A stretch of DNA of 64,000 bases, from the NCBI GenBank assembly GCA_002794775.1, contig NBAY01000008.1, positions 1,113,739 through 1,177,738 of the forward strand, in the 5' to 3' direction. A program made the position numbers and the translations under genes. This document shows, piece after piece, positions 33,879 through 50,512 of the stretch (positions are counted from its first letter, which is position 1; each line of letters starts with the position of its first letter). The notes under the pieces were generated by a model. It saw only the letters and a program-made list of their open reading frames with translations, was not told the origin of the DNA and made no database searches. The stretch is from Porodaedalea pini (taxonomy: Eukaryota; Basidiomycota; Agaricomycetes; Hymenochaetales; Hymenochaetaceae).

Positions 33879-34192
33879 GCCAGTGTTAGTCAAAGCGGAA
33901 GAGGTTAAGTGAGGAATTCAGAAGGGCGCAAGACTGGCGTGACGAGTCCAAAAGTGTCAGACGCGTGTGTTTGCCGTCCATAAGCGAGATCTACGGAGAC
34001 TCTTAACAACAGTAGTAGTACTAGTGTTACTCGCGTACAGGCAATAATAACACCTGCTGGCGTACCCATGGTCGAAAAATTTAAAGCAGTATACTCTTCG
34101 TTGGACCGCGCGAAACGAATGTATGTGCACCTCGAGTTTACAGAGAATATATTGAACAAAGTGAGAATGAAACAGGCAGCGTACACAATCGG

Positions 34193-35335
34193 CTAGTCTT
34201 TCTCTGCATACGCCAACAGATGCCGCTCGACCTCAGCCTCCTCCATAACTCTCCATTTTCCTCGCGACTTCTCCGGTTCCTCTTCCGAGGTCGATACGAT
34301 ACCGATCTCGATCTCGCCGGCCTTGAAGTCTTGGGAGTAGACCGTCGCGATAGCTTCAATTGCCATCTAATCATCTTTCGTCAGACTCTGGACGCTACGT
34401 ATGACACTGAAAGAGACGACACGCACCTCAATCGTCTCCGCTCGGCCTAAAGTCTTCCCTGCACCGATCGCATCCTCCGCGCCAGCTCCATTATTCAATT
34501 TCTTCCACTTCTTCTCGAGGTGGTTCATCGCCTCCTGCTGCTTCTGCCCCGCGGAAGTTGCATGGAAGCCGACGTAGTAGCCCGCAGGGTCCAGCTTGAA
34601 ACACTGGGGACCGAAGTCATCATCGATGCCAATGAGGATCATCGCTACACCATTGCATCAATCTCGTCAGACAGATGTATAATGCGAGGAGAATGGCATA
34701 TGCAGAACGGACCGATCCCAAGCGGACGCATCGCCGCGCGCTGCGTATATACCTGGTTGATGTTCGCCAGTCGGCGTGCAAGTGCCTCCGGGCTGATCTC
34801 ATAGCCATACTTATAACGGAATTCCGCCGCCTCGCCGCGCGCACGCGTTACTTGTGCCCGTCCGTCCGCTGGAAGCGTCATTCTATTTAACTGTTACGCT
34901 CCGAATATATTTCAAATGAAGGCACACCAATTCGACCAGTCATCACGCATCCTATCGTGGGTGTGATAGAAAAGAGGTGAGTTATGGTGGAAGGGTCGAG
35001 GAGCTTGTCCTACGAAGCAACATCAATAAAATAAGCAGCATAAATCAAGCATGAATAGACTCACGGGCACTTTCTTCTGCGTCAACACAATGCTAGTGTC
35101 CTTCCCTCGGATCGCGATAGCAGTGTGTCCCGAGCCTGAGATAGCCTTGAAAGCATATTCTGCACAAAAACGCGTCACCCCGTCAGTCCTTTAATCGCTA
35201 TGGACGTCACGTACCAACTTGGTAGAGACGGCCCTCAGGCGAGAAGACTGTGAGGTATCTACAGGTTTTGTAAGTGATTTGTATACCGTATAAATAGTAT
35301 ATAAGGGCGCACCTGTCATACGACGTCCGCGACAT
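34193..35335 (-). CDS. SCL1: 20S proteasome subunit alpha 1 (Scl1/PSMA6)
   Basis: Start 35335 gives MSRTSYDR, then after an intron [14 protein letters not shown], the conserved N-terminal gate signature of alpha subunits. Later exons read [102 protein letters not shown] and [16 protein letters not shown], ending [12 protein letters not shown] with TAG at 34193. This is a non-catalytic outer-ring subunit of the core proteasome, acting in cytosol and nucleus. At least six short introns are present. It is divergent from RPC1 across 236 bp. No irregularities. Confidence 0.95.
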
Positions 35336-35571
35336 ATTGGTGAAAAGTAAGTAACGGACGCAAGCTGAAGGGCAGACGTACGCGCAAGTGCTACGCACGT
35401 GACCTTTTTCCAAATAGAGAAAATAAGCTACACGCGGATCGACGCGGAAGGAAATTCGAGTCCAAGCAGGACCTGAACTCAAGCTACGTTCTCTCTTACT
35501 TGCCACCTTAGAGTGGGTCCGCCTTCGCTTAAAGCAGTCTGTCTGCTGTGTGGGGGAGCAGGAGAGTCAAC
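35336..35571. promoter_or_regulatory. Shared promoter region of SCL1 and RPC1
   Basis: 236 bp separate the two divergent start codons, so both promoters must lie here. No TATA box is obvious; no proteasome-type upstream element was recognised. Confidence 0.5.
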
Positions 35572-40749
<5,178 letters not shown>

Positions 40750-40859
40750 TCTCACGGCATCCAAGCAACCTTCTGTATCCATTATCATGTATTGTTATTT
40801 TGTTAAGGTTTCGCTAAAACCCCAGCAATGTCTCGAAGCCTTGTATCATCGCCTCCGAG

Positions 40860-41080
40860 TTATGATCTGTCCTCGACGTTCATCGAAGGAAGAAGATTCA
40901 TGCTTACTTATCGTCTGTCATGCATACAATCACCGTAACGAGACACCGGAAAACTATACCGAGGTGCCTGCGACAAAAAGGGATGCGAAAGTGCTGGCTT
41001 GGCTGAAGATCAATGGTATGGACGGACGTGCACGAGATACTCAGACAGTGGACGATGTTACTGAACCCTCGAGATGAGCA
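40860..41080 (+). pseudogene. Truncated copy of the small tandem gene family (copy 1)
   Basis: A frame reading PRRSSKEEDSCLLIVCHAY and ETPENYTEVPATKRDAKVLA matches the middle and end of the genes at 42897 and 43792. The first ~60 codons are missing, and after NGMD the frame slips, giving GRARDTQ rather than the usual EMLKQWTTLPNPQD. It starts 110 bp after the RPC1 stop codon. Confidence 0.7.
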
Positions 41081-41113
41081 TGACTGAGCGTTTATGCGGG
41101 GACAGATTCCCAT

Positions 41114-41600
41114 TCAATCATCTGCCTCCTGCCGTCTTTTTACTATATTTTGCGTCGTTTCGCAAACAAAGCCGATACCAAAATATTTTCCTTGGTCGTC
41201 GTAGTTGAACGGCATGTCAACTACTGTGAGTTCATCTCCCGCTGCAGTTGCTAATGAGCCTGTCCAGAAGCCTTCAGTCTCTTCGACCGGGTTCATTCAG
41301 ATGGCAGATGGACGTGCGCTGTCATTGTTTCAGTGGCCAGTATGCTTGAAATTAAGTCTAAGCATATTCAACAAGATCGAACAATATGCATTTCTCATCC
41401 ACATGATCCAGGCATCGTTCACGACAATGGGGAAGTCAACCCACGCCAAGCGCGTTCCTCAGAGTTCAACAGCCTTCACTATCAATTTATCGACCACAAG
41501 TGTCGCAGATATGCATGAGTCAGAGCTAGCTAAGAGAACCATGTTCGAGATGAAGATGAGCCTTTTCGACGACATGGTAGTGTCAAGAGTGAAATAATAT
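41114..41600. other. Unresolved stretch with open frames on both strands
   Basis: A 130-codon plus frame (41205-41597) and a 60-codon minus frame (41296-41114, with NYDDQGKYFGIGFVCE) overlap. The minus frame weakly resembles the minus frame beside copy 2 (43372-43500, FSYSDHFQTEKNHN), suggesting a duplicated antisense partner. Neither is supported by splice structure or family. Confidence 0.3.
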
Positions 41601-41706
41601 GCATGTAAATCGTAGACACAAGGCTGATCATGAAATTGTACTGGGCTCTTTCAAGTTTCGTGGGTACAAAAATTCTGTGCATACTTTACATAGAACGTTG
41701 AACATG

Positions 41707-42422
41707 CTAGAGGTTGTCCAGGATGTTGTTGTTATTATTCAGTCCCCCTAAGACCGGTTCGTTCCAGTGAGTCATGGCAATACTGTGAAGATCTGCAAGC
41801 CACAGCTCATCTGTAATCGGATACTCCCTCGCTATAAGGATATTGTCCTCTACAGGTTCAGCTGTGACGACCTCGTAGACAAGGACATTGGTCTCGATCA
41901 CCAAGAACACCAACATATGCGCGGCAATATTTTCTTCGTAGTCAACCACTCTGCGTATATAGACTTCCATCCTACCAGATGCCCTGAGACGAGAAATGGT
42001 TCCCTTCTTGACTTCAATGATACTGAGGAGCTTGTCACTGTGGACACCGCGGTCGGCCTTCACGATTGCAAAGTCCGGGATGAACTGAATGCGTCCGGCA
42101 CGGCATGCATACGAATCGGTGGAAACATCTGGATCAAGCATTTGTTCAGCATCATTTTGATTGGCATTGGCCTCTTCTTCCACTTTCTTCCTGAATAATG
42201 CTTGGGGCTTGATCATGAAGTTCCGCTCAGCCGGAAACAGCTTGTGCAACACTAAGTCGATAGGACCATATAGCGAGTTCTCGAGCCGCAGGTTGGCAGC
42301 CTGATTAGCCAAACGGTCCAATGCCCAAATCGGCTGATAATACATTAGCTATGATCTTGTAGAGGGTCAAATAGAAATAGACGTACTATCTCCGGGCGAT
42401 TCGCTGGCGGCAGATCGGCCAT
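41707..42422 (-). CDS. Hypothetical protein with possible PD-(D/E)XK nuclease motif
   Basis: Start 42422 (MADLPPANRPEI), intron 42386-42334 with a CTAAT-type branch site, second exon from 42333 (PIWALDRLANQAANL) to the stop at 41707. About 219 residues. The centre reads FIPDFAIVKADRGVHSDKL and, about 20 residues after PDF, SIIEVKKGTISR. That spacing (PD..x20..ExK) is the arrangement of PD-(D/E)XK superfamily nucleases, also common in fungal restriction-like proteins. No helicase or transposon gene is adjacent. The C-terminus is Asn-rich. Family assignment is inference from one motif; it may be a lineage-specific protein without nuclease activity. Confidence 0.65.
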
Positions 42423-42896
42423 AGCAACGGCAAATAGTCAACGGGCGGATTGTGATGAAAAGGCAACTCGAGTGTCAGGCTTTGTGAGAGGGGGCAAAGC
42501 TCGACACCTTTCCTGCTTCTCGTTCAAAATATTTATACTATTACTAGAGCCATGGAAAGTGGCCTGTCAGCAGCCACGATAAGGACAAAATTTACCATAG
42601 CTAGACAAACAACACTAGCCATCACACAACACGAACATGGGTCGCGATATGATGCGTAGCAAGTTCGTGGCTGAGAAAATGTGGCCGAGGCACGTGCCCA
42701 GTTGTATTTAAGTCTCGCGCGCTTGCCCGTAATCGACAGTTCAACTTACATCCCATCCATTCTTGTGAGTGAAGTTTGTTGGTGTCTTGACTATACTACA
42801 CACTGACTTTCTCTGATGCGGTCAGGCTACATTAAACGTCTCGTGCATTTTTTGCTATCATCCACTCCCTTCGCTCTTTGACACTCTAGTAGGCAC

Positions 42897-43316
42897 ATGC
42901 CGGTCTTCAAGTACGTCGGATTCTTGCTCACAATTGAGCAAGTCGCGACAATCGCCTCGAACATCACCAAGAAGGACCTCATGGACACAAGCAAGAATGC
43001 GAACTTAGCAAATGCTGTCGCGGTGGTTGGCTTGTCATTGGGGAAGCGCTTCCCCCAGTGCGAGGTGTGGGTGACGTCCTGTCCTCGAGGTTCGTCGAAA
43101 GAAGAAGACGAGCGCTTACTTCTCGTCTGCCATGCATATGATCACCCTCACGAGACTCCGGAAAACTACACCGAGGTGCCTGCGACGAAAAGGGATGCGG
43201 AGGTGCTGGCTTGGTTGAAGACAAATGGTATGGACATGGAACAAATGCTCAAACAATGGACGACACTACCGAACCCTCAAGATGATGACCCATACTGTCG
43301 ACTTGAACGTGACTGA
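42897..43316 (+). CDS. Small lineage-specific protein, tandem family copy 2
   Basis: 139 codons, single exon, MPVFKYVGFLLTIEQVATIA to a TGA at 43314. It is predicted soluble, with a mixed hydrophobic N-terminal part and a C-terminal motif HETPENYTEVPATKRDAEVL. It is about 75 percent identical by eye to the next gene, and the homology extends into the upstream region (tcccatccattcttg..., tactcccactccctt-like), so promoter and gene were duplicated together. No known domain was recognised. The conserved reading frame between copies 2 and 3 argues that both are or were selected. Confidence 0.7.
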   Translation: MPVFKYVGFLLTIEQVATIASNITKKDLMDTSKNANLANAVAVVGLSLGKRFPQCEVWVTSCPRGSSKEEDERLLLVCHAYDHPHETPENYTEVPATKRDAEVLAWLKTNGMDMEQMLKQWTTLPNPQDDDPYCRLERD

Positions 43317-43371
43317 TGGTTTATACGGAGATCCATTTTCATTCAACGAACTACTTTACGCTGTCTTTGTA

Positions 43372-43550
43372 CTATGCATTATGCCGTTTCATAAATAAAG
43401 CAGACACCAAATTCATGTTGTGATTCTTCTCAGTTTGAAAATGGTCACTATAACTAAATGTAACAAGTGGCTCCCGCTCAGCTTCCACGAAGTCCACGTC
43501 GCTCGCTCTTCTTTGGAGCTTCAAGTTGAAGTTGGTGGCTTGGTGGCTAG
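43372..43550 (-). other. Antisense frame next to tandem copy 2
   Basis: The minus frame ending at 43372 contains DVDFVEAEREPLVTF; after copy 3 the minus strand at 44319-44370 contains DVDYVELEQVEFD at the equivalent place. Part of a convergent small gene may belong to the duplicated unit. No start or introns could be set. Confidence 0.3.
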
Positions 43551-43791
43551 TAAAAACGCGTGGCCATAACACCACGTGATCGTTCTTGATGGCCAAGGTC
43601 TTAAACTCTCGCGTAATCGCTTGGGACTGACAGTTCAACCTGAAAAACCCATCCATCCTTGCGAGTGAAATCTTTCCATATCCTATACACAGCACATCGA
43701 ATACTTTGTGATACTTTTAGGCTACGTTAGACGCTTTGTGCACCTGTTGCTACTACCCACTCCCTTTGCTTTCTGTCGCACCAGTAGACAC

Positions 43792-44193
43792 ATGCCGGTC
43801 TTCAAGTACGTCGGATTCTTGCTTACAATTGAGCAAGTCGCGACAATCGCCTCGAACATCACCAAGAAGGAATTCACAGACTTGAACAAGACCGCGACCA
43901 TAGCAAATGTAGTCGCGGTGGTTGGTTTGACATTGGGGAAGCACTTCCCGCAGTGTGTGTTGTGGTCGACGTCCTTCCGTCGGGGTTCACTGAGAGAAGA
44001 AGACTGTCGCCTACTTATCGTTTACCATGCGTACAATCACCCTCACGAGACACCGGAAAACTATACCAATGTGCCTGCGACGAAAAGAGATGCGAAGGTG
44101 CTGACTTGGCTGAAGACGAATGGTATGGACGTGCACGAGATGCTCAAACAGTGGACGACGTTACCGAACCCTCAAGATGATGAGAAGGAGTGA
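43792..44193 (+). CDS. Small lineage-specific protein, tandem family copy 3
   Basis: 133 codons, single exon, start at 43792 by alignment with copy 2 (both begin MPVFKYVGFLLTIEQ). A longer frame from 43708 exists but the extra residues have no counterpart. The C-terminus reads HEMLKQWTTLPNPQDDEKE. Differences from copy 2 are mostly substitutions that keep the frame. Function unknown. Confidence 0.7.
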   Translation: MPVFKYVGFLLTIEQVATIASNITKKEFTDLNKTATIANVVAVVGLTLGKHFPQCVLWSTSFRRGSLREEDCRLLIVYHAYNHPHETPENYTNVPATKRDAKVLTWLKTNGMDVHEMLKQWTTLPNPQDDEKE

Positions 44194-45919
44194 GCGTTTA
44201 TGCGGGAATCAATTTCATTCGATGAACTAATTCCTGCTGTCTTTGTACTATACCTTGTGTCGATTCGTAAGCGAAGTAGATACTAAGCAATACTTTGATC
44301 CTGAACAAACTGCGAGTTTTAGTCAAATTCCACTTGCTCAAGTTCCACATAGTCCACGTCGTTGCAGTGGTGCCGGCACATCTCCGTCAACATGCAATAT
44401 ACCAACTCGACCATAACATATTTATGTGCAACTGTAGATGTCTGTACAATAGACATTGCTAAGTGCAAGGTCCTGAAAGGATGTAGCAAATCAAAATTCT
44501 CGGGAGATGGTATCAATCATTGCAAGTACAAATACTACACTTGTAGAATCTCTATATATTCCTCCTCAGACGATTACTTGTAAGACGCGTCTCATTTCCT
44601 GGGACTCTGATTCTGCCTAGGTGCTTTATTTCCTGACTTTCCTGACTTCAACGGCTGTGAGCCAGATGCTGATCCAGAATCACCGTCCCTTTGACGACTT
44701 GTCGATGCATGATTTTGGCCGCTGTTGTTCGAGTCAGATACTTATCCGCTGGCAGGTTGGTTCGGCTCCGGCTCAGGTAACCAGAAGTAGGGCTTGGGAG
44801 GCATGCTTAATGGTTGGTTGCCGACTACTTTTGATTTGTCTAGTCGGTAGCTGAGGAAAGATGTTGCTTATGCTGGTAAACATCTGAAAAAGAAGCAAGC
44901 TTTTATATAGGCTCCAAAATGTGCATTAATGATGTGAGATTCCGTCTCTGAGTGCCGCGCGAGCCGGAGAAATGCAAAGGAGTGTGTGCCTGCAGCTACT
45001 AGTCATAGGCAAGTGTAGATGGCAAGCTGTCGCTGTAAGTAGTGGGAAAGCGATGTATTGCATTGTTACCGGGAAACGGCCTTACATACCTTACTTAAGA
45101 ACACCTTATGTTTTCTAGTCGACAGTTAAATGGGGAGATAATCTCCTTTTCTCGAACAAGTGCAAATTGTTGGCATGGAGGGCATGGAGGACGGGAAAGC
45201 ATGAGCAGGTATGCTCCAGGACAACCAAAGCAGTAGGCCGGGGATCGGCTGAAATACGGAAGCCCGGCAATCCAGAAGGGCAAAAAAGTTTCGCACCTCC
45301 GGCGTACTGATCACGGCTTACATTGCGAAGTAGGGAGGTCGAGTAAAGTGTTGCTATTCCAAATCGGATATTTATCGCGGACTCGGAGCGACTTTACATA
45401 TCTTACCTCTGAGCTCGTTGACAACATCCTGTTTACTGATCAAAGGCAGTAAAGCTACGAGCAGATAAAAACTGTTGCCTTACGACGGACAAGCGTATAT
45501 GGACATGCTTGAGGACGACAAGGATAGTAGACCGAAACCACACAATAGCCAAAAGCTGACAACCGGAGCCTGAGATTTAAGTCGCATGAGAAGGAAGTTT
45601 GTAGCAAAAGAAAGTGAGCAGCCGCTGTTCTATTATCACTCGCACAGTTTTTATCAGTACAAAATCCGTAAAGTTACCTGGGTCGGTCTCGCTCCGCGGC
45701 ACCAGCGACAGTGATCTATGGACTACATTGGCACTGACTCGGATCCTTCGATGACGGGTTGGATAATAGGGGCTCTAGAAGAGCCAGACAGAGTCGATTC
45801 TCGATGGAGCTCATAACGCATAATAATAACAAAAGTTACATACCTTGACTTTACTGATCTCCTTTAGGACTCGGACTCCTTGCAGGGACAGTTCAAGCAC
45901 TCAGACTAGAAGTCGCGCC
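44194..45919. other. Long intergenic region, little coding signal
   Basis: About 1.7 kb between the small gene family and KGD4. On the minus strand at 44803-44612 there is MPPKPYFWLPEPEPNQ, then an in-frame TAA, then SDSNNSGQNHAST...QNQSPRK ending at TGA, which could be a small broken gene or two exons. Elsewhere only short frames and AT-rich DNA appear. No tRNA or repeat was recognised. Confidence 0.4.
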
Positions 45920-46569
45920 TCATGATACGCTAGCACCGACCTTGCAACTAGGCTTGCTGTCTTGTCCTTGACCGTGTAGCACATCGCAATTGACATCAAA
46001 CCCCTCGTCTCCCAGTGCAGGGCCGGGTCGCAAAGTCTTTAAGATCCTAAAAAATTGTATGAAAATTGAAAGCAGATTGCTGTGTTTTCTATCGTGCTGA
46101 AAGTATACAGAGTGTCTTCTAATGCAAAGACGCGCCTCCAGACTGAATGGAAGCTTGTCAATTGTGCATCAACCCAGTACAGAGTCAAGCTCACCAAGAC
46201 CGCTTCCATCTCTTCCTCGCTTATGTTCCTTATTCGTGGGTTCCATAACCGTGAAGGAGCTTGCCAGAACTCCTGGTACGCGTCCGAGTCTTCCGACGAG
46301 TTCTGCGCTTTCTGCGTAGCGCCTGATCGCGACTTCGAAGCAGAGCTCTCAAACTTTCTGAGGAAATCTGCAAAGTGCGCTTTGTATTCTGGCGGACCCG
46401 CCGGATGTGCGTGTGGCGGCTCTGGTTCTGTTAAATGCAAATTTAGTAATGGAATAATGAAATGAAATGTAGGACACGAACTGGCTGGCCATTGGCGCTT
46501 CCCTAGGAAGTGAATGAGCGGCTTGTGCACATGCACTGAAGCGGAACAGACGCGCAGCGTAGGATGCAT
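45920..46569 (-). CDS. KGD4: Mitochondrial 2-oxoglutarate dehydrogenase subunit 4 (Kgd4/Ymr31 family)
   Basis: Start 46569: MHPTLRVCSASVHVHKPLIHFLGKRQWP is a short mitochondrial leader with the family's KPLIxFxGKR(Q)WP motif. An intron (donor GTCCTA or nearby, acceptor TTTAACAG near 46433) joins PPHAHPAGPPEYKAHFADFL, then FESSASKS and EFWQAPSRLWNPRI, ending EEEMEAVL at a GTGAGC donor near 46192. The usual end (GGAS...) may come from a last exon at 45940-45920 reading VGASVS; if so the last intron is about 250 bp. The protein recruits the E3 subunit to the E1-E2 core of the 2-oxoglutarate dehydrogenase complex in the matrix. The 3' end is the uncertain part. Confidence 0.75.
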
Positions 46570-46818
46570 GTTCGCTGAGTCTGACGAGCTCGACGTCCGA
46601 GACGATGACGACAATGTCAACGACGAGAGCGCAGTGGTGGCGGTTAGTAGTAACGATGTGGGCGCACTTTGCGCCGATTTATTTTTGAGCTGTACGCTGG
46701 CAGACGCGTCATGGACCTCTCTATAGCAATGAACTGCTAACACTAGCACAACTCTCTCTTTGCTTCCTACTACACCTTTTCTTCTTGTTGGCACTGGCTG
46801 GAACTAGAAGACATAGCG
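46570..46818. promoter_or_regulatory. Shared promoter region of KGD4 and the lipase gene
   Basis: 249 bp between divergent start codons. It contains a CT-rich stretch (about 46750-46795) just upstream of the lipase start, typical of fungal core promoters. Confidence 0.45.
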
Positions 46819-49067
46819 ATGGACCTCCCGGATGCCGAGCTGACGGACTCTACGTCGCTCAGCTCCGTCGCTGTCAATGGCTACGGCACCAACGTCGACA
46901 TGTCACGACCTGGTTCCGCCAAATCCATGCGTGCACGAGCAGACACTGGACGAGGCTCTGGCAGCCCCCGGCCTTCTCTCAAGACTTCCACACCCAACGG
47001 CTATGCAAAGGCATCTGGCAGGCCCGTCTCTTTCGTCGCGACCGTGCAGGGTGAGGCGCGCTGGTATCGTCCCACATTCAAGAATAGGACCATGCTGTTT
47101 GCCAGCCAATTTGTAACCTTCATAGTATCCTCCGTGTTTCTCATTCTGGTCGTTGCGTGGGCGATGCTTGCCGATCTCTCAGCGCACCTGCCTCGCTTCT
47201 TGCGTAGGGTTGCCCCAGTGAAACCAGTCTCTTTCCCTTGGGACAACCCCAGATACCTTAAGGAAAAATGCGTCAAGGATGTAAGATACTATGCACAAGG
47301 GGCAGGAGAGGGATATGATATTAATGACGAGGAAGTTGAGACCGAGGACGGGTTTTACCTGAGGTGTGTACGTGCTGTCGGCATATTCATCACACCTTTA
47401 TTGAAACTTCGTCTGAAGGATGCATCGAGTTGTGAATCCAAGACACAAGTACCTGCCGAATGGAAGAGGTGAGCCAGTTTATTTACTTCTTCTGGTTATC
47501 ATTGTCACTAAACGCATTTATGCAGGTGGATATCCTGTATTAATCTTACATGGTACGATTCTCAAGTTCATGATGGGAAACTTGAATTCATATATTACCC
47601 AGGTCTATTCCAGTCTTCCGGAGCTTTCATTACCTCGGAGGAACGATCGCTCGCTTTTTGGCTCTCAGAGAACGGGTAAGCGAGTCTTAGCTATTTGCAA
47701 ACACCGAAATCAACGCATGAGAATGTAGTGGGTACCAAGTCTTTCTAGGCAATACACGCGGTGTATTCAGTATGGGACACAAGACCGTTAGTAGAAATGA
47801 CCCTCGCTTTTGGGGTACGTATCGCTGCGCTTCCTTGCTGATACGATATTAAGAGTTCGACATTGATTCTTTATGCAGACTGGACTATTCGCGAGCTCGC
47901 GATGTACGACTTACCGGCTCTAGTGGAGTATGTCTGTGATGTAACGGGTTATGACAAGGTTGGTTTCCTCATCAAAGATGTTATCATGCAGCTTAGAAGC
48001 ATCCTTCTTCAGATTGCATTTATAGGCCACTCGCAAGGCAACGGTATGGCGCTCCTCTCTCTGAGCGAAGGCATGCGTCCAGAGCTTGGGTCAAAACTTT
48101 CATGCATCATTGCGCTCGCACCTGTGGTATACGCTGGGCCTCTCACTCATGGATTTCCCTTCACGACCCTCAGTCAGATCGAATGGAAGCAGTGGCGCAT
48201 GCTTTTCGGTGAGTAGAAGTTGAAACATTGTCTTCATCTTTTCTCACCTAGTAAGGGCCTAATCGTAGGTGTCTTGGACTTCATTCCATTGATGCGCTAC
48301 TCGTATGACTGGATACCCGCAAAGTTATTTGCATTGGTCGGGTATGTGATGTTCGCGTACTTATTCTCATGGACGGATGCAAATTGGTGCGTTTCATAGT
48401 GCTCATTGACGGTCTGGGAGGTTGCTAACGATGTGCAGGTTGAAGCGTCGGAAGGTTAAGATCTTTAGGTTTACGCCTACCCCAGTCAGGTGAGCATGGC
48501 GTTGAGATAGGTGATGTACGGTTCGTCTGATCGTTCTTGTATAGCTCTGCGAGTATCTTTTGGTATGCCTCACGCTCAATTTTCTACTAATGAGTCTGGT
48601 TTAAATATAATTTGTATAGGTGGTGCGGTAAAGGTGGCTTTGCACAACGAAAGTGCACGATGGACGACTCTCTACCGCGCTGGTTTGACGAGAATTTCCC
48701 TCCGCTTGCGATATATCACGGTGGTCGTGATTTCCTCGTAGCGACTGAGCCGCTGCTGGAGCGCATACGACAATGCGAGCCCTTTGTGAAGCTGGTCAGG
48801 GTGCAGAGGTTACCAGCGTCTGAGGTGAGTGTTTCTTCGTGATCCATAGCATATGGGTAGGTACTTATGAAGCTGCGGTTGTTAGCACTGTGATTTCTAC
48901 CTTGCGGGTAAGCTATCGCGTCTATCGAGACTTTCGAAGGCTCACACTGACGAGTGCTCTCGCTTTCAGCTGACGCGGTCGAATGGTGCTTCTCATCCAT
49001 TATAGAGGATATAGAGAAAACTCGGACGGACGACGTAGAAAGAGGCACTCTGATAGATGCCTCATAA
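46819..49067 (+). CDS. Membrane-anchored steryl ester hydrolase-like alpha/beta lipase (Tgl1/Yeh family)
   Basis: About eleven exons; start MDLPDAELTDSTSL at 46819, stop TAA 49065-49067 after GTLIDAS. Residues ~1-85 are a Ser/Gly/Arg-rich cytosolic-type tail, followed by one transmembrane helix (FASQFVTFIVSSVFLILVV). The acid-lipase fold follows: GYPVLILHG (oxyanion loop), FLGNTRG, nucleophile motif GHSQGN near 48031, then YHGGRDFLV (catalytic Asp) and EHCDFY (catalytic His, split by an intron near 48823). Yeast homologues hydrolyse steryl esters at lipid droplets or the plasma membrane. Which homologue this matches cannot be settled by eye. No irregularities. Confidence 0.85.
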
Positions 49068-49319
49068 CGTTCATTTTATTGTTCGCATATGTATCACCTA
49101 CTGCTTCTTCCTCTCTTCTGCCTTTGCGTCCTTTTACGATATTATCCACGGAATTCGGTATTATACCTGTAGCTCACAGCCGCTCATATATATCGGTTTG
49201 TTGTTTTACTATAAAACTTGGAGTGCACTTAACGTAGACAGTTGTATTCGTGGGAAAGGACGCGCAGAGTCTTCTAAGAGCACGCGCCAGATCCAGCCTG
49301 TGACCTCGACCTCTCCGCA

Positions 49320-50339
49320 ATGCTCTCGAAGCTTGTAGCTGCAACGGCACTACTGCCTCTGGCTTGGGCTTTTTCTGACACGGTGCCATTGGTAGCTTGG
49401 TCGTCTCACGAGTGAGTTTTGCACTTGTAGGACGGGTTATAGCAATGTGGCGGCTGAATTAGAGAAACACTACCGCACTGGCAGAAACACGCTCGTCGAT
49501 GCGTTAACCGGGCATAGACATTCACAAATTGATACATTGTTGCGCGGTGATGATCTATGCAGCTTCGATGCTGTAGTCGTGATTGACCAACCTGGAGTGC
49601 GTCTGCTTGTTGACACGTTTCTGGCCTCGGTCCTCAATTGACTACTTTCGTGACAGCTGCACGCACACGACTTGAAGTCCCTCTCGCCATCTTCAGCTGT
49701 GCCTTTGCGGCTTAAGAATGCGCACAAATCGGTGCAGCTTCCCTACGTGCGCCGCCACACGTCAGAGGCCGTTTCTGACGCGGCAGAAGCCCTCGCGACG
49801 CGCTGCAGCTCGCGTATGCAATGGATGAGCGCAGATGGAGAGTTCGATTACGACACGTCGCAGAAGCATGTACTGCATGTCTCCTTGCCCGAAGTATATG
49901 GCGAGGGAACGTGGAGGAGACATAAGATGGCGGAGCTCGGTAAGCCACCTGGGGGTTTCGTGTTCGGAAATTGTGACGGTACTGAACCACACTCGAAACA
50001 GAGGAATCCTTGAACCGTGCACTCAGAGACATTGAGACCGCATTCTCCAGACATCTCTTCATCTACACCGGCTCCATCGCGCCTAGCTTTGACAAGCGGC
50101 AAGCTGCGGCAGAGGGCTTGGACTTACCGTTCTCGTTTGCCCCCACAAACAACACGTCCACTGGAGGCATTCTTGCGAACTACCAGCTCCTCACTCCCGG
50201 ACTGATCCTCTCCTTATTTATCGCATTCTTCGTGCTTGTTCCGATCGTTATGCTCGCTGTGAAGGCGCTGGCCAGCATCCAGTCGAGTGTGCGCCTTGAC
50301 GCACCGAAGGGTCCTAGCCAGAGCAAGAAGAACCAGTGA
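49320..50339 (+). CDS. BIG1: BIG1-like ER membrane protein (Ac45/VOA1-related)
   Basis: Start 49320 gives a signal peptide MLSKLVAATALLPLAWA followed by FSDTVPLVAWSSH, the typical mature start of the family. Four exons. The luminal part ends with THxxGILANYQLLTPGLI-type TGGILANYQLLTPGLIL and a single transmembrane helix (LFIAFFVLVPIVMLAVKAL). The C-terminus is SKKNQ, a KKxx di-lysine ER retrieval signal. Big1 is needed for beta-1,6-glucan in the yeast cell wall, and related proteins assist V-ATPase assembly. Stop TGA 50337. It follows the lipase gene on the same strand by 253 bp. Confidence 0.8.
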
Positions 50340-50512
50340 TGACATTATTACTACTGAATGCGAGTGGTGTAATATACAATATTGCGATGCGTACAAGAAG
50401 TGCGGTCTAACATGCGATGAAAATGGAGGCGTTCAAGTAAAACAGTTAACAAACTTAACTAGAGGGACGTGCAAGAAACAGGCGTGAACATATTGAAACA
50501 TGAAAAATAAGT

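Noticed and set aside
44194..45919. tRNA or CRISPR-like elements in the long gap
   Set aside because: No T-loop/anticodon arrangement or spaced repeats were recognised by eye; CRISPR is not expected in a eukaryote.
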